In this document: piece by piece, positions 1-5,872 of the stretch
How positions within the stretch are numbered: position 1 is the first letter of the stretch
How the letters are laid out: every line of letters begins with the position of its first letter
Assembly (NCBI GenBank): GCA_017853915.1
Contig: JAFMIS010000121.1
Coordinates: 1 to 7,453 of the forward strand
DNA: 7,453 nt
Reading direction: 5' to 3'
Source: a bacterium
GTDB taxonomy: Bacteria > Bdellovibrionota_C > UBA2361 > OMII01
Notes under the pieces: generated by a model
What the model was told of the DNA's origin: nothing
Database searches by the model: none
The model's input: only the letters and a program-made list of their open reading frames with translations
Position numbers and translations under genes: made by a program

Positions 1-288
1 GTCCAGAGACTCCTCCAGGGTGCCGCCCCGCTCCGCGCCATCGATCACGGCTGTATAGAATGTGTTGAATACCCGAGGGCTAGCACGCAGGCCTTCGCTT
101 AGGGAAGAGCCATTCGCGATAACAGTAAGCGCGGTCTCGATGGCGCATTGCAGAGTGCTGTGATTTGAGTGCTTTCGGAGAGTGTTGAGGGAGTCAAGTA
201 TTGGTAATCCCGAACCTACCATAATCGCGAGTTGCTGAGTAAAGAGTAGGAGATCTCTGTCTCGTGGCGCCTGTGCACGTAATCGCAT
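1..288 (-). CDS. GspF/PilC-family secretion or pilus platform protein, N-terminal part (cut by left edge)
   Basis: Polytopic inner-membrane protein of the GspF/PilC family, the platform that couples the assembly ATPase to pseudopilus or pilus assembly in type II secretion and type IV pilus machines. Only the first 96 residues are in the window. They match the start of a GspF domain: FTQQLAIMVGSGLPILDSL at about residues 16-34, then ANG and SLSEGL at 58-67, PRVF at 71-74, and GAERGGTLEE at 84-93, which corresponds to the family's conserved G-E-x-x-G-x-L-(D/E)-x-x-L element. The ATG at 288 is chosen because an in-frame stop (TAA, 312-310) lies just upstream. No strong ribosome site is visible. 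The usual N-terminal segment of roughly 60 residues before the first GspF domain is absent, so this is a short-form member or has lost that part. The gene lies 85 bases downstream of the 474-residue gene and has the same orientation. Family assignment is firm; which machine it serves is not visible. Confidence 0.85.
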   Translation of the reverse strand, partial: MRLRAQAPRDRDLLLFTQQLAIMVGSGLPILDSLNTLRKHSNHSTLQCAIETALTVIANGSSLSEGLRASPRVFNTFYTAVIDGAERGGTLEESLD

Positions 289-329
289 GTGACGTGTTCG
301 GTAGTTCTCTTAAAAAGTTTCTTGGAGCA

Positions 330-370
330 GGCAGACTCTGCCCGAATCGAGAGCTCTGGGCACACAGAGC
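330..370 (-). other. Two tandem hairpins just after the 474-residue gene
   Basis: Directly after the stop codon of the minus-strand gene (376-374) lies a perfect 6-bp stem, GCTCTG/CAGAGC, at 353-358 and 365-370 with a 6-base loop. It is followed by a 5-bp stem, GGCAG/CTGCC, at 330-334 and 338-342 with a 3-base loop. On the minus strand a run of five T occurs only about 13 bases beyond the second stem (316-312), so this is not a canonical intrinsic terminator. The hairpins could protect the 3' end of the upstream message or partly terminate before the GspF-like gene. This is sequence complementarity seen by eye; the function is inferred. Confidence 0.35.
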
Positions 371-373
371 GGT

Positions 374-1798
374 CTAGTGCGCGCCAGGCTGATTTTTTCG
401 CGGAAACGTGAATACTACAGTGGCCTCCTCACGACCGGCCTGATTGGAAGAAGAGGGCTTTGAGACCGACCATGGGAAAGTCGACGGTATCTGTTTCAGG
501 AGGCGCTCCAGCATTATTCGTTGAGCTTGAGAGTCATAGTGGAGGTGTGCCTCGACGGTATGTGGCGCGGTGTTGCTGTGCCATGGAGATTCTCGCGCGA
601 CGGCCTCAAGGAATTTCAAGCAGGCAGCTAGTGCCTCATGTGTTTGCCGCGAGTTGGCTCCGTGAAAATGTATAGAGAGTTCTTTAATGTGCTGAGCGAG
701 AGGCGTCATAGCTACCGCGGCTGGATCGAAGTGTTGACTGGAGTTTTGTGCGAGACGATGCGCTGAAAGATGGATGCATATGCGATCGAGTGGAACCTTG
801 GCGATGTAGCGACTCCAGTGATCGACCGCTTGTGCGCCGGATATCATTATCTCTGAGGGGCTTAAGTTATTAAATCCAACCTTGAGAGGACGCGTCTCAG
901 GATCGGGCCAGAGTGATCCAACGATCTTTTCCTCAAGCATCGGTGCGCCATGCGAGACGTACTCCGCCCATGCAGAGAAGCCCTCGGTTTGCAACGTTTT
1001 GAAGGTAGAGAGCACCTCCTCGACGTTTGCGGAGGTGTTCTTCAGAATTAGGGCGGCGTGAAACATCTTGGTTGACGAGCCGTGTCGTAGGGTGTCGATG
1101 GCATCCATCCAGTCTACAGCTTTTTTCTCTGAATCCGCGGAGCGGAGACTCAAAAAGGGGGCGCCTTCGAGGAGCGCTCTCAGGGAGCGATCGAACATCG
1201 ATGGCCGGGGCCACTCCGGTCGTTGAGTGGTGGCGAGCCAGGTCTCGGCGAGAATGCTTTCTCTCGCGTAGTGTTGAGCATCTCCCCATTCCTTACAGGC
1301 GCGAGATATCTGCTCCGGGACCTCTTTATTGAGGGTAACAAAAATCTCTTCAAATTCAGCGAGAAGAGCTGCTCCCGCGCGTCGTGAATCGCCGAAGAGC
1401 CCAAGCTCCACTCCCGGAGTCAGTTGAAAACCCGTTTGTTGATGATGATGAAGTCGCCCTAAAATGTTCCGCGCCATCGGCTGATTGGTTACAAAAGACA
1501 CGAGGCTCGATTTTAGATCATGCGGACTACTCTCCAGCTCCCTCGCTAACGCGTCTCGAAGAGTATATTCAGTCGAGAGAGCGGTCTTGCACGCGCGCTG
1601 GAAGTCACGCTCGTGAACTGGAAATGCAGTACCAGCTCCCAAGATCGCTAAGGTTAGTTGGCGATTGAGAGATTCCTCCAGCGGAGTAGATTGGTGAGCA
1701 CGGAGTGCCAGTGGAGTAGTAATTCGCTCAACAGCGAAGTCGGTCTGTCGCCGAGAGCCCTCGAGGGTTTTGGCGACAAAAGATAAGTCCTGATGCAT
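374..1798 (-). CDS. Uncharacterised 474-residue protein
   Basis: I do not recognise this protein. It is 474 residues, with no N-terminal signal peptide and no convincing membrane segment, so it is probably cytoplasmic. It is rich in His, Ala and Leu and mostly reads as helical stretches, with no obvious nucleotide-binding, metal-cluster or protease motif. The C-terminal half has regular amphipathic segments (around residues 320-430), and the last 30 residues are Ser/Pro-rich and basic. It is supported as a real gene by its length, by an open frame ending in TAG at 376-374, and by a strong ribosome site, GAGGGGG, at 1814-1808, nine bases before the ATG (1798-1796). It shares orientation with the GspF-like gene 85 bases downstream, so a link to the secretion or pilus machinery is possible but unproven. 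All open frames on the opposite strand within it are shorter and look like shadows. Confidence 0.75.
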   Translation of the reverse strand: MHQDLSFVAKTLEGSRRQTDFAVERITTPLALRAHQSTPLEESLNRQLTLAILGAGTAFPVHERDFQRACKTALSTEYTLRDALARELESSPHDLKSSLVSFVTNQPMARNILGRLHHHQQTGFQLTPGVELGLFGDSRRAGAALLAEFEEIFVTLNKEVPEQISRACKEWGDAQHYARESILAETWLATTQRPEWPRPSMFDRSLRALLEGAPFLSLRSADSEKKAVDWMDAIDTLRHGSSTKMFHAALILKNTSANVEEVLSTFKTLQTEGFSAWAEYVSHGAPMLEEKIVGSLWPDPETRPLKVGFNNLSPSEIMISGAQAVDHWSRYIAKVPLDRICIHLSAHRLAQNSSQHFDPAAVAMTPLAQHIKELSIHFHGANSRQTHEALAACLKFLEAVARESPWHSNTAPHTVEAHLHYDSQAQRIMLERLLKQIPSTFPWSVSKPSSSNQAGREEATVVFTFPRKNQPGAH

Positions 1799-1807
1799 GA
1801 AGATGTT

Positions 1808-1814
1808 CCCCCTC
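1808..1814 (-). promoter_or_regulatory. Ribosome binding site of the 474-residue gene
   Basis: On the minus strand the purine run GAGGGGG lies nine bases before the ATG at 1798-1796. This fits Shine-Dalgarno pairing and fixes the chosen start. No convincing -35/-10 pair for this gene was found in the upstream 1815-1900 stretch. Confidence 0.6.
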
Positions 1815-1941
1815 TACCTGTGAGGGCTATCGGCCTATATGGCTAGGAGCATGTGAAAATGGGGCAAAAAACTAGCCCTGGGAGCAATCCGCGAGCTAGC
1901 ATGATCTGTATCGTAAGGATGCTTAAGAGGTTGTATTTGTT

Positions 1942-1950
1942 TGATATATT
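1942..1950 (+). promoter_or_regulatory. Candidate extended -10 promoter for the sigma factor gene
   Basis: TGATATATT reads as an extended -10 box (TG, one base, then TATATT, which differs from TATAAT by one base). The hexamer 17 bases upstream, CTTAAG at 1922-1927, is a poor -35, which is tolerable for extended -10 promoters of the housekeeping sigma type. Transcription would start near 1957, giving a leader of about 140 bases before the TTG start. The call rests on motif matching only. Confidence 0.4.
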
Positions 1951-2088
1951 TTGGTGAGCAACGGGCAGTGTAAGGTTGCTGGGCTAGATCCGGCCAGGAG
2001 TCGCGTATACACTACGCGGGCTAAGGGAGTGACAACTCTTGGCGCCGAGGGTTCATTCTGGTGTGAGTGTCATTGTACGTACCGGTGC

Positions 2089-2092
2089 GGAG
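2089..2092 (+). promoter_or_regulatory. Ribosome binding site supporting a TTG start for the sigma factor
   Basis: GGAG sits four bases before TTG 2097-2099. The alternative in-frame starts GTG 2067, TTG 2073 and GTG 2085 have no purine-rich element at usable spacing (the nearest, GAGG at 2047-2050, is 16 bases before GTG 2067). This favours TTG 2097 as the start. Confidence 0.45.
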
Positions 2093-2096
2093 ATCT

Positions 2097-3176
2097 TTGT
2101 CTAAAAATCGTTCAAAAAACAAATCACAGGTTCAGCCGCTCTCGGGTAAGGATGTGCCTGAGTCGGGAGAGGTGTTAGAGGGAGAAGTTCTTCCGGCAGA
2201 GCCTGCCTCCGATCCTGTAGACGCCTCCATCGACGAGGAGCCGGAGTTGCTTGAGGTTGAGCCTGGCCAATTCTCGGCGGACGAAGAGCCGGTTGAGAGC
2301 GAAGATGATACCCCCTCAGCGGCGCTGGTACGTTACAACCCTCTTGATGCCTACCTCGCTGAGATTCGCAAGTTTGCCCCACTCAGCAAAGAAGATGAGT
2401 ATGAGGCGGCCGTCGACTATGTGAACACCAAGAGCCCAGACGCGGCGTATAAACTCGTTTCTGGCTCGTTGTGGTTGGTAGTAAAGATAGCCCGAGACTA
2501 CGAGCGAGTCGCGAAGAATGTGCTCGATCTGATTCAGGAGGGAAATATAGGCCTGATGGAAGCCGTTCGTAATTTTGATCCGTATCGAGGAGTTCGATTT
2601 CCCTCGTACGCGGTGTGGTGGATACGGGCATATATCATTCGATACATCATCGCTAACTGGCGCATGGTAAAGATCGGCACTACCCAGGCGCAGCGAAAGT
2701 TGTTCTTTAATCTAAAAAAAGAGAGCGATCGCCTGGAGAAAGAGGGGATTTATCCGTCCACTAGGTTGTTGGCAGAACGCCTTAATGTCAAAGAGGGTGA
2801 AGTGATCGAGATGTCTCAGCGTCTCGGTGGGGGCGATGTAAGTGTGGACGCCCCTCTCAAGGATGATACAGACACTAATTTGCTCTCGGTACTTCCCAGC
2901 GATAAGGAATCAGCCGAGGATCACGTGGCCAAGAAACAGCTTCGTGTGGCCTTGGAAGCGACAATCGGGGAGTTTGAGGCTTCGTTGTCAGACAAGGACA
3001 AGGCGATATTTCATGGTCGAATCATGGACGATGAAAAGAAGACTCTTCAGGAGCTTTCCGATCTTCTGGGCATCAGCAAGGAGAGAGTGCGACAGATTGA
3101 GAACAAGCTGCGTGATAAATTAAAAGAGCATGTATCGAAGCAACTTGGAGCAGAGCTTGATCAGTGGATAGATTAG
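2097..3176 (+). CDS. rpoH: RpoH-family (sigma-32-like) RNA polymerase sigma factor
   Basis: Alternative sigma factor of the sigma-70 family, RpoH branch, which directs RNA polymerase to heat-shock and stress promoters. From the TTG start it is 359 residues (369 if GTG 2067 is used). Residues about 20-75 are a low-complexity tail very rich in Glu, Asp and Pro. Region 1.2 starts at NPLDAYLAEIRKFAPLS (about 81-97). Region 2 contains DLIQEGNIGLMEAVRNFDP and the promoter-melting stretch with YAVWWIRAYI (about 144-190). The RpoH box QRKLFFNL (199-206) follows directly and is the best evidence for the RpoH branch over a general sigma-70 type. Region 4.2 is the helix-turn-helix TLQELSDLLGISKERVRQIE (about 316-335). 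E. coli RpoH is 284 residues, so the excess is essentially the acidic tail. The start is uncertain. No clear terminator follows, and the ccm genes begin 244 bases downstream on the same strand. The exact regulon cannot be read here; some former Deltaproteobacteria have several RpoH-like factors with non-heat-shock roles. Confidence 0.88.
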   Translation: MSKNRSKNKSQVQPLSGKDVPESGEVLEGEVLPAEPASDPVDASIDEEPELLEVEPGQFSADEEPVESEDDTPSAALVRYNPLDAYLAEIRKFAPLSKEDEYEAAVDYVNTKSPDAAYKLVSGSLWLVVKIARDYERVAKNVLDLIQEGNIGLMEAVRNFDPYRGVRFPSYAVWWIRAYIIRYIIANWRMVKIGTTQAQRKLFFNLKKESDRLEKEGIYPSTRLLAERLNVKEGEVIEMSQRLGGGDVSVDAPLKDDTDTNLLSVLPSDKESAEDHVAKKQLRVALEATIGEFEASLSDKDKAIFHGRIMDDEKKTLQELSDLLGISKERVRQIENKLRDKLKEHVSKQLGAELDQWID

Positions 3177-3334
3177 TCTCGGGTCCACGAAGTGCCCGTT
3201 TGGTTCAAATCTCCAGCCGAATATGTCGGTAGCGCTGTGAGGGTTGGGGGCTTTCTGTTATTTGGTCCTTCACACGGTCCGGCAGTAAACCCCCCGTGGA
3301 GCCGCTTTCTAATATCCTGCTTTTATTGTTTTTT
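3177..3334 (+). other. Non-coding stretch between rpoH and the ccm leader
   Basis: No convincing gene is seen here. A GTG-started open frame from 3192 crosses it but runs into ccmE in another frame, has no ribosome site and resembles nothing. A 5-bp pairing CACGG (3273-3277) / CCGTG (3293-3297) and the T-rich stretch at 3321-3334 are too far apart for a standard terminator, although weak termination of rpoH is possible. TAATAT at 3310-3315 could be a -10 box for the ccm operon, but it has no matching -35. A promoter somewhere here is likely if ccm is transcribed separately from rpoH. Confidence 0.4.
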
Positions 3335-3430
3335 CGCCCTCGTTCGGGCGCTTCTTGTGCGCCTCGGTGTAGTGGTAAAAGAAGCGTCGTTGGTATACCA
3401 TCCTGAGCACCTTCAGGCAGATGAGGCGTA
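3335..3430 (+). promoter_or_regulatory. Putative structured 5' leader of ccmE with alternative stems and a possible pseudoknot
   Basis: Four sets of complementary segments overlap. A: CGCCC 3335-3339 with GGGCG 3346-3350. B: GGCGC 3347-3351 with GCGCC 3359-3363. D: 3347-3356 with 3379-3388, a 10-bp stem whose inner eight pairs (CGCTTCTT/AAGAAGCG) are perfect and which has one G-T pair. C: 3358-3365 with 3423-3430 (TGCGCCTC/GAGGCGTA, eight pairs including one G-T). A and D, and B and C, exclude one another, while D and C together form an H-type pseudoknot. Between them lie the palindrome TGGTATACCA (3391-3400) and a hairpin CCTGA/TCAGG (3402-3406/3413-3417). The last segment of C covers the GAGG and bases directly after the annotated ccmE ATG and ends at the first base of the second in-frame ATG (3430), so C would hide the ccmE initiation region. 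The complementarity is seen in the sequence; a regulatory role is inferred. It is not a tRNA, since no T-loop or anticodon arm fits. Confidence 0.4.
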
Positions 3431-3849
3431 TGGGCCGAGTATTTATAAGTTTGGTTGTTTTTTTTATCGTGGTCGGGGCCGTGCTGGTGTTCCAAGCTAC
3501 CCGTGGTACGAGCTCCTTGGTCTTGATGCCGTCAGAGTTGATCGCGCGAGCGCATGCCAGCGATCTCCCTCGAATTAGGGTTGGTGGGCGAGTCGTAGAT
3601 CCCATTCAGTATCAGACAGAGCCTGTTTTTCTTCTATCGTTTTCAGTGCGAGATCCGAAAGGTGGCGACGCGGTTGTGCCGGTTGAATATCGGGGCTTAA
3701 GGCCTGATATGTTTCAAGTCGGTAGAGATGTGTTGATCGACGGCGATTTTGTAGGGGGCGTAATCAAAGCGGCCAAGCTTCAAACGCAGTGTCCATCGAA
3801 ATATGAGCCCGCGGTCCCTGGAGCAACTTCCGCTGCCGAAGGATCGTGA
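3421..3849 (+). CDS. ccmE: Cytochrome c maturation heme chaperone CcmE, Cys (CxxxY) type
   Basis: Periplasmic membrane-anchored heme chaperone of the Ccm system. It receives heme from the CcmABC(D) complex and hands it to CcmF for attachment to apocytochrome c. The 142 residues are in the normal size range. There is an N-terminal anchor at about residues 6-25, then an OB-fold-like beta domain with RIRVGGRVV (51-59), FSVRDPKG (74-81), VPVEYRGLRPDMF (86-98) and a GRDVLIDGDF stretch (101-110). The heme-attachment motif is CPSKY: Cys124 and Tyr128 occupy the positions of E. coli His130 and Tyr134. The tail after it is short (14 residues). Cys-type CcmE is known from Desulfovibrio-like bacteria and archaea. 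The ATG at 3421 has only a weak AGG three bases away. A second ATG at 3430 follows GAGG and is an alternative start. ccmF begins 19 bases after the stop. Confidence 0.92.
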   Translation: MRRMGRVFISLVVFFIVVGAVLVFQATRGTSSLVLMPSELIARAHASDLPRIRVGGRVVDPIQYQTEPVFLLSFSVRDPKGGDAVVPVEYRGLRPDMFQVGRDVLIDGDFVGGVIKAAKLQTQCPSKYEPAVPGATSAAEGS

Positions 3850-3858
3850 AGTATGAGC

Positions 3859-3864
3859 AGGTGA
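3859..3864 (+). promoter_or_regulatory. Ribosome binding site of ccmF (decides its GTG start)
   Basis: AGGTGA lies four bases before GTG 3869-3871, a near-consensus Shine-Dalgarno. It selects this GTG, since the ATG at 3853 opens only three codons. Confidence 0.6.
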
Positions 3865-3868
3865 TAGT

Positions 3869-5872
3869 GTGATTGAGTTTGGCCATTTTTCCCTTTGTTT
3901 AGCGTGGATCCTTGCCCTGGTGGGGTGTGTGTACGGCGCGTTCCTTGGTTGTCGCGCGGGCTCCTCGTCGCAGGTCGAGTTCACAAGGCGCGCCACCGTC
4001 GCTACGAGCGTAGCGCTCGCGATGTCTCTTGTTGGGCTTGGGTATGGTTTTGTAACAAACGACTACACCGTTCAATATGTATGGCAGTACTCCAATCGTG
4101 ATATGCCGTGGATCTACAAGATCACCGCGATCTGGGGAGGTATGGATGGCTCGATGCTGTTGTGGTGCTTTTTTGTGGCGATGTATTGCGCGCTCGTTGC
4201 TCGAAGTTCGGTGAGCTATCCGCGCCCTCTTCGCCCATGGCTCTACTGCTTCCTTAACTCATCGACGCTCTTTTTTACGACGATTACACTCTACCTCACT
4301 AATCCGTTTCGGTACGTGAAGTCGTTTGTAGGTTCCGACGGGCGAGGACTTAACCCCCTGCTGCAGAACGAGTACATGGCGATTCATCCTCCGACGCTCT
4401 ATTTGGGTTTCACTGGGCTCGCAATTCCGTACGCGTTTTGTATGGCGGCGCTTGCGTCAGGGCATATGTCGAATGATTGGATTCGTCTGACGCGCCGCTG
4501 GACGCTGGTGGCATGGACCTTTCTTACTGCTGGAATCGTCCTTGGTGGTCATTGGGCGTACCTAGAGTTGGGATGGGGAGGTTTCTGGGCATGGGATCCT
4601 GTTGAGAACGCGTCGTTTCTTCCGTGGCTCACCGCGACCGCGTTTCTTCACTCCGTCATGGTCCAAGAGCGCAAGGGGATGTTGAAGATATGGAATATCT
4701 TTCTCGTAGCGCTGACATACTCGCTCACAGTATTTGGGACATTCTTGACGCGGTCAGGAATCGTGCAGAGCGTGCATGCGTTCGCCTCAACTGATATAGG
4801 GTGGGTGTTCCTTTCGTACCTCGCGGCGATAGCTGTTGTGACCGTCGGATTGGTCGTGTTTCGATTCTCAGATTTGAAACCAGCCCGAGCGATCGAGAGC
4901 TTGTTATCGCGGGAGGCGGTTTTCCTCCTTAATAATTTGGTTCTCCTGAGTATATGTTTTGCGGTGTTGTGGGGAGTCATGTTCCCCGTCTTCTCGGAAG
5001 CTTTCACGGGACAGAAGCAGACGGTTGGGATTCCATTTTTTAATCGCGTCAACATTCCGCTTTTTCTGGCCTTGATATTCCTCATGGGAGTAGGCCCCTC
5101 GATTGCCTGGAGGCGTTCTTCCCCGCGGCAATTGGCTCGATCCTTCGCGCTTCCATTCGTGGGCGCGTTTCTCGTCGCCACAGCGCTGGTGTGGGCAGGG
5201 ATCACGGAGTTTTACCCGGTGCTCTCATACGCGATCTGCTTTTTTGTGTTGATGACGATTCTCAGCGAGCTTCAAAGAGGTCTCCGAGCTCAAAGCGGGA
5301 TAACGGACGCTTCGGAGTGGTCGCCGTCGAATATTATGTCCCTCGCTCGACGGCATAGAATCAAGTACGGGGCGCACATCATTCACTTTGGCGTGTTGAT
5401 CATGACGGTCGCGATTACGGCGTCCATGGCGCACAAAATCGAGCGTGAGTTTACCCTCGCTCCCGGGGAGAAGTTTGTTGTAGGGCGATTCGCTCTTGAG
5501 CTTTCGGAGTTTCATGAGGAGGAGAAAGCGAACTACAGCGCCATCCAAGCTCACGTGGTGGTGCGCTCCCTCAAAGACAATTCAATCTTGCAAGTGCTGG
5601 TGCCAGAGCTCCGTTTCTATCCACGCAACAAAGAGACTACGACCGAGGTGGCGCTCAGAATGGGACAGCGAGAAGATCTGTACCTGATTCTTGCTGGAGT
5701 TGATGAGAGCGGCGCGAAGGCCTCGATGAAAGTGTTTGTTAACCCGCTCCAGGTCTGGCTCTGGTACGGCGCTATTATCATGATCCTCGGTGGGGTCGTG
5801 GTAGCGGTTCCAGTCGCGCGGGTGACAACAGCTCGGCGGGTTGAATTAGGGGGGGTAAGTCAATCGATATGA
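3869..5872 (+). CDS. ccmF: Heme lyase subunit CcmF
   Basis: Large inner-membrane protein that accepts heme from CcmE and joins it to the CxxCH motif of apocytochrome c in the periplasm. Length is 667 residues, normal for CcmF, with many hydrophobic segments over the whole length. Recognisable blocks are RDMPWIYKITAIWGGMDGS (77-95), LNPLLQNEYMAIHPPTLYLG (161-180), and the WWD-type heme-handling segment GWGGFWAWDPVENASFLPWL (235-254). Also present are FGTFLTRSG (289-297) and SVHAF (301-305). Candidate heme ligands are His173 and His303 flanking the WWD loop, His261 in the membrane, and His503 or His506 near the C-terminal segments; the first three fall at the same numbers as in E. coli CcmF. 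A periplasmic domain at about 520-625 precedes the last membrane span. The GTG start has a good ribosome site, and the stop overlaps the next gene by ATGA. CcsA/CcmC share the WWD motif but are much shorter. Confidence 0.96.
   Translation: MIEFGHFSLCLAWILALVGCVYGAFLGCRAGSSSQVEFTRRATVATSVALAMSLVGLGYGFVTNDYTVQYVWQYSNRDMPWIYKITAIWGGMDGSMLLWCFFVAMYCALVARSSVSYPRPLRPWLYCFLNSSTLFFTTITLYLTNPFRYVKSFVGSDGRGLNPLLQNEYMAIHPPTLYLGFTGLAIPYAFCMAALASGHMSNDWIRLTRRWTLVAWTFLTAGIVLGGHWAYLELGWGGFWAWDPVENASFLPWLTATAFLHSVMVQERKGMLKIWNIFLVALTYSLTVFGTFLTRSGIVQSVHAFASTDIGWVFLSYLAAIAVVTVGLVVFRFSDLKPARAIESLLSREAVFLLNNLVLLSICFAVLWGVMFPVFSEAFTGQKQTVGIPFFNRVNIPLFLALIFLMGVGPSIAWRRSSPRQLARSFALPFVGAFLVATALVWAGITEFYPVLSYAICFFVLMTILSELQRGLRAQSGITDASEWSPSNIMSLARRHRIKYGAHIIHFGVLIMTVAITASMAHKIEREFTLAPGEKFVVGRFALELSEFHEEEKANYSAIQAHVVVRSLKDNSILQVLVPELRFYPRNKETTTEVALRMGQREDLYLILAGVDESGAKASMKVFVNPLQVWLWYGAIIMILGGVVVAVPVARVTTARRVELGGVSQSI

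Larger units (their letters stand above)
1799..2096. other. Divergent intergenic region
   Basis: About 300 non-coding bases separate the leftward 474-residue gene from the rightward sigma factor gene, so promoters for both should lie here. Visible items are: an inverted repeat GGCTAG (1841-1846) / CTAGCC (1872-1877) with a 25-base spacer, which could be a weak operator; the palindrome GCTAGC (1895-1900); an extended -10 element reading right at 1942-1950; a short 18-codon open frame (ATG 1901 to TGA 1957) with no good ribosome site; and a small hairpin GAGT/ACTC at 2027-2038 in the presumed sigma-factor leader. I see no RNA gene, mobile element or long repeat. Confidence 0.5.

Noticed and set aside
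1901..1957. 18-codon open frame upstream of rpoH as a leader peptide
   Set aside because: There is no usable ribosome site, it overlaps the likely promoter, and it ends about where transcription would begin.
3120..3225. tRNA-like string GGTTCAAATCT after rpoH with an upstream D-loop-like TGGATAG
   Set aside because: The 5-base T stem and the anticodon stem do not pair, and the 5' half would overlap the rpoH coding end. It is chance similarity.
3321..3350. Intrinsic terminator of rpoH formed by the T-rich run and the CGCCC/GGGCG hairpin
   Set aside because: The T run precedes the hairpin on the plus strand, and no T run follows it. On the minus strand the hairpin is followed by A residues. 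Neither direction gives a standard terminator.
3358..3430. tRNA gene suggested by an acceptor-like stem (3358-3365/3423-3430) and a GTAGTGGTAA string resembling a tRNA-Gly D arm
   Set aside because: There is no TTC-type T-loop, no 7-base anticodon loop with a 5-bp stem, and the 3' side overlaps the ccmE start. The pairing is better read as an mRNA leader structure.
3192..3578. 128-residue open frame starting with GTG
   Set aside because: It lacks a ribosome site, overlaps ccmE in another frame, and its sequence resembles no family.
4648..5205. 185-residue open frame on the minus strand inside ccmF
   Set aside because: It is antisense to a clearly conserved ccmF and has Arg/Asn/Thr-rich shadow composition.
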